The translations under genes were made by a program, and so were the position numbers. Below the pieces are notes generated by a model. The model was given only the letters and a program-made list of their open reading frames with translations, ran no database searches and was not told the origin of the DNA. From Pseudomonadota bacterium (GTDB taxonomy: Bacteria > Pseudomonadota > Alphaproteobacteria > HIMB59 > GCA-002718135): 6,836 nucleotides of DNA. Below, in pieces: positions 6,536 through 6,836 of this stretch. The stretch covers positions 1 through 6,836 of the forward strand of contig JAQBWI010000059.1 in the NCBI GenBank assembly GCA_027625355.1, written 5' to 3'. Every line of letters starts with the position of its first letter. The first letter of the stretch is position 1.

Positions 6536-6836
6536 ATGAGCTATAAAATTTGTTCAATTGGTGAATGCATGATTGAGCTTACTAATATAGATAATAAAAA
6601 ATATAGTTTGTCAGTTGCTGGTGATACTTTAAATTTTTGTTTCTACCTAAATAAAGAATTATTTAAAGTATTCTATTTTACAGCGATAGGTAATTCAGAC
6701 ATAAGTAAAGAAGCTTTAATTTTTTTTCAAAAAAATAATATTAATACTCAATTAGTTCACAAAGATCTAAGTAATGAAATAGGTTTATACATAATAAAAA
6801 ATAAAAAATCTGGAGAAAAAAAGTTTTATTACTGGC
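6536..6836 (+). CDS. kdgK: PfkB-family sugar kinase, 2-keto-3-deoxygluconate kinase-like (N-terminal 100 residues, 3' truncated by window)
   Basis: The frame opens at ATG 6536 and stays open to the window end. The N-terminus MSYKICSIGECMIEL, then AGDTLNFCFYL at about 28-38, FTAIGNSDIS at 48-57 and GLYII then GEKKFYYW at the end follow the E. coli KdgK pattern (IGECMIEL, GDTLN, GLYYI, GERTFYYW) closely. KdgK phosphorylates 2-keto-3-deoxygluconate at C6 with ATP, feeding the Entner-Doudoroff aldolase. The catalytic GAGD segment and the ATP site lie beyond the window. The gene begins 15 nt after the mutarotase stop and has no obvious Shine-Dalgarno, so it is probably part of the same operon. Other PfkB kinases share the N-terminal glycine motif, but the combination seen favours the KdgK branch. 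The gene symbol reflects similarity, not a proven substrate. Confidence 0.8.
   Translation, partial: MSYKICSIGECMIELTNIDNKKYSLSVAGDTLNFCFYLNKELFKVFYFTAIGNSDISKEALIFFQKNNINTQLVHKDLSNEIGLYIIKNKKSGEKKFYYW

Noticed and set aside
1..6836. CRISPR arrays, tRNA or rRNA genes, insertion sequences and phage genes
   Set aside because: I looked for spaced repeats, cloverleaf-like or rRNA segments, transposases and terminal inverted repeats and found none.

Overview
The window is a very AT-rich, gene-dense bacterial segment with short spacers, ATGA overlaps and TGA used as a stop. A Sec signal peptide on a solute-binding protein with a possible disulfide, a CUT1 sugar transporter, an FCD-type GntR regulator and a PhyH dioxygenase together suggest a streamlined Gram-negative marine bacterium. 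A SAR11-like alphaproteobacterium (Pelagibacterales or the HIMB59/AEGEAN-169 type) is my best guess. That placement is inferred from base composition and gene content, because no rRNA or phylogenetic marker is present.

Layout. (1) Bases 2-322 (+) hold the C-terminal end of a GntR/FCD transcription factor whose DNA-binding domain lies upstream of the window. (2) Bases 328-1544 (-) hold a two-gene leftward unit: a small unrecognised protein of 87 residues, then a PhyH-family Fe(II)/2-oxoglutarate dioxygenase, coupled by an ATGA overlap. (3) Bases 1545-1663 are the shared divergent control region, with a perfect 14-bp palindrome placed between the likely -35 and -10 of the rightward promoter and a tandem 9-bp repeat just downstream. 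(4) Bases 1664-6836 (+) hold a rightward sugar operon: solute-binding protein, a 31-bp hairpin, two permeases, a GH29 alpha-L-fucosidase without a signal peptide, a RhaM-type mutarotase, and the start of a KdgK-like PfkB kinase that runs off the window.

How they fit together. The binding protein and two permeases would import a small fucoside or fucosylated oligosaccharide intact. The cytoplasmic GH29 enzyme would release L-fucose, and the mutarotase would interconvert its anomers for the next enzyme. The kinase most resembles 2-keto-3-deoxygluconate kinase. Such an enzyme cannot act in the usual way on a 6-deoxy fucose intermediate, which hints that the other sugar of the imported glycoside is catabolised as well. 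No transporter ATPase and no fucose dehydrogenase or fuconate dehydratase lie inside the window. The GntR/FCD protein is the natural candidate regulator of the divergent control region.
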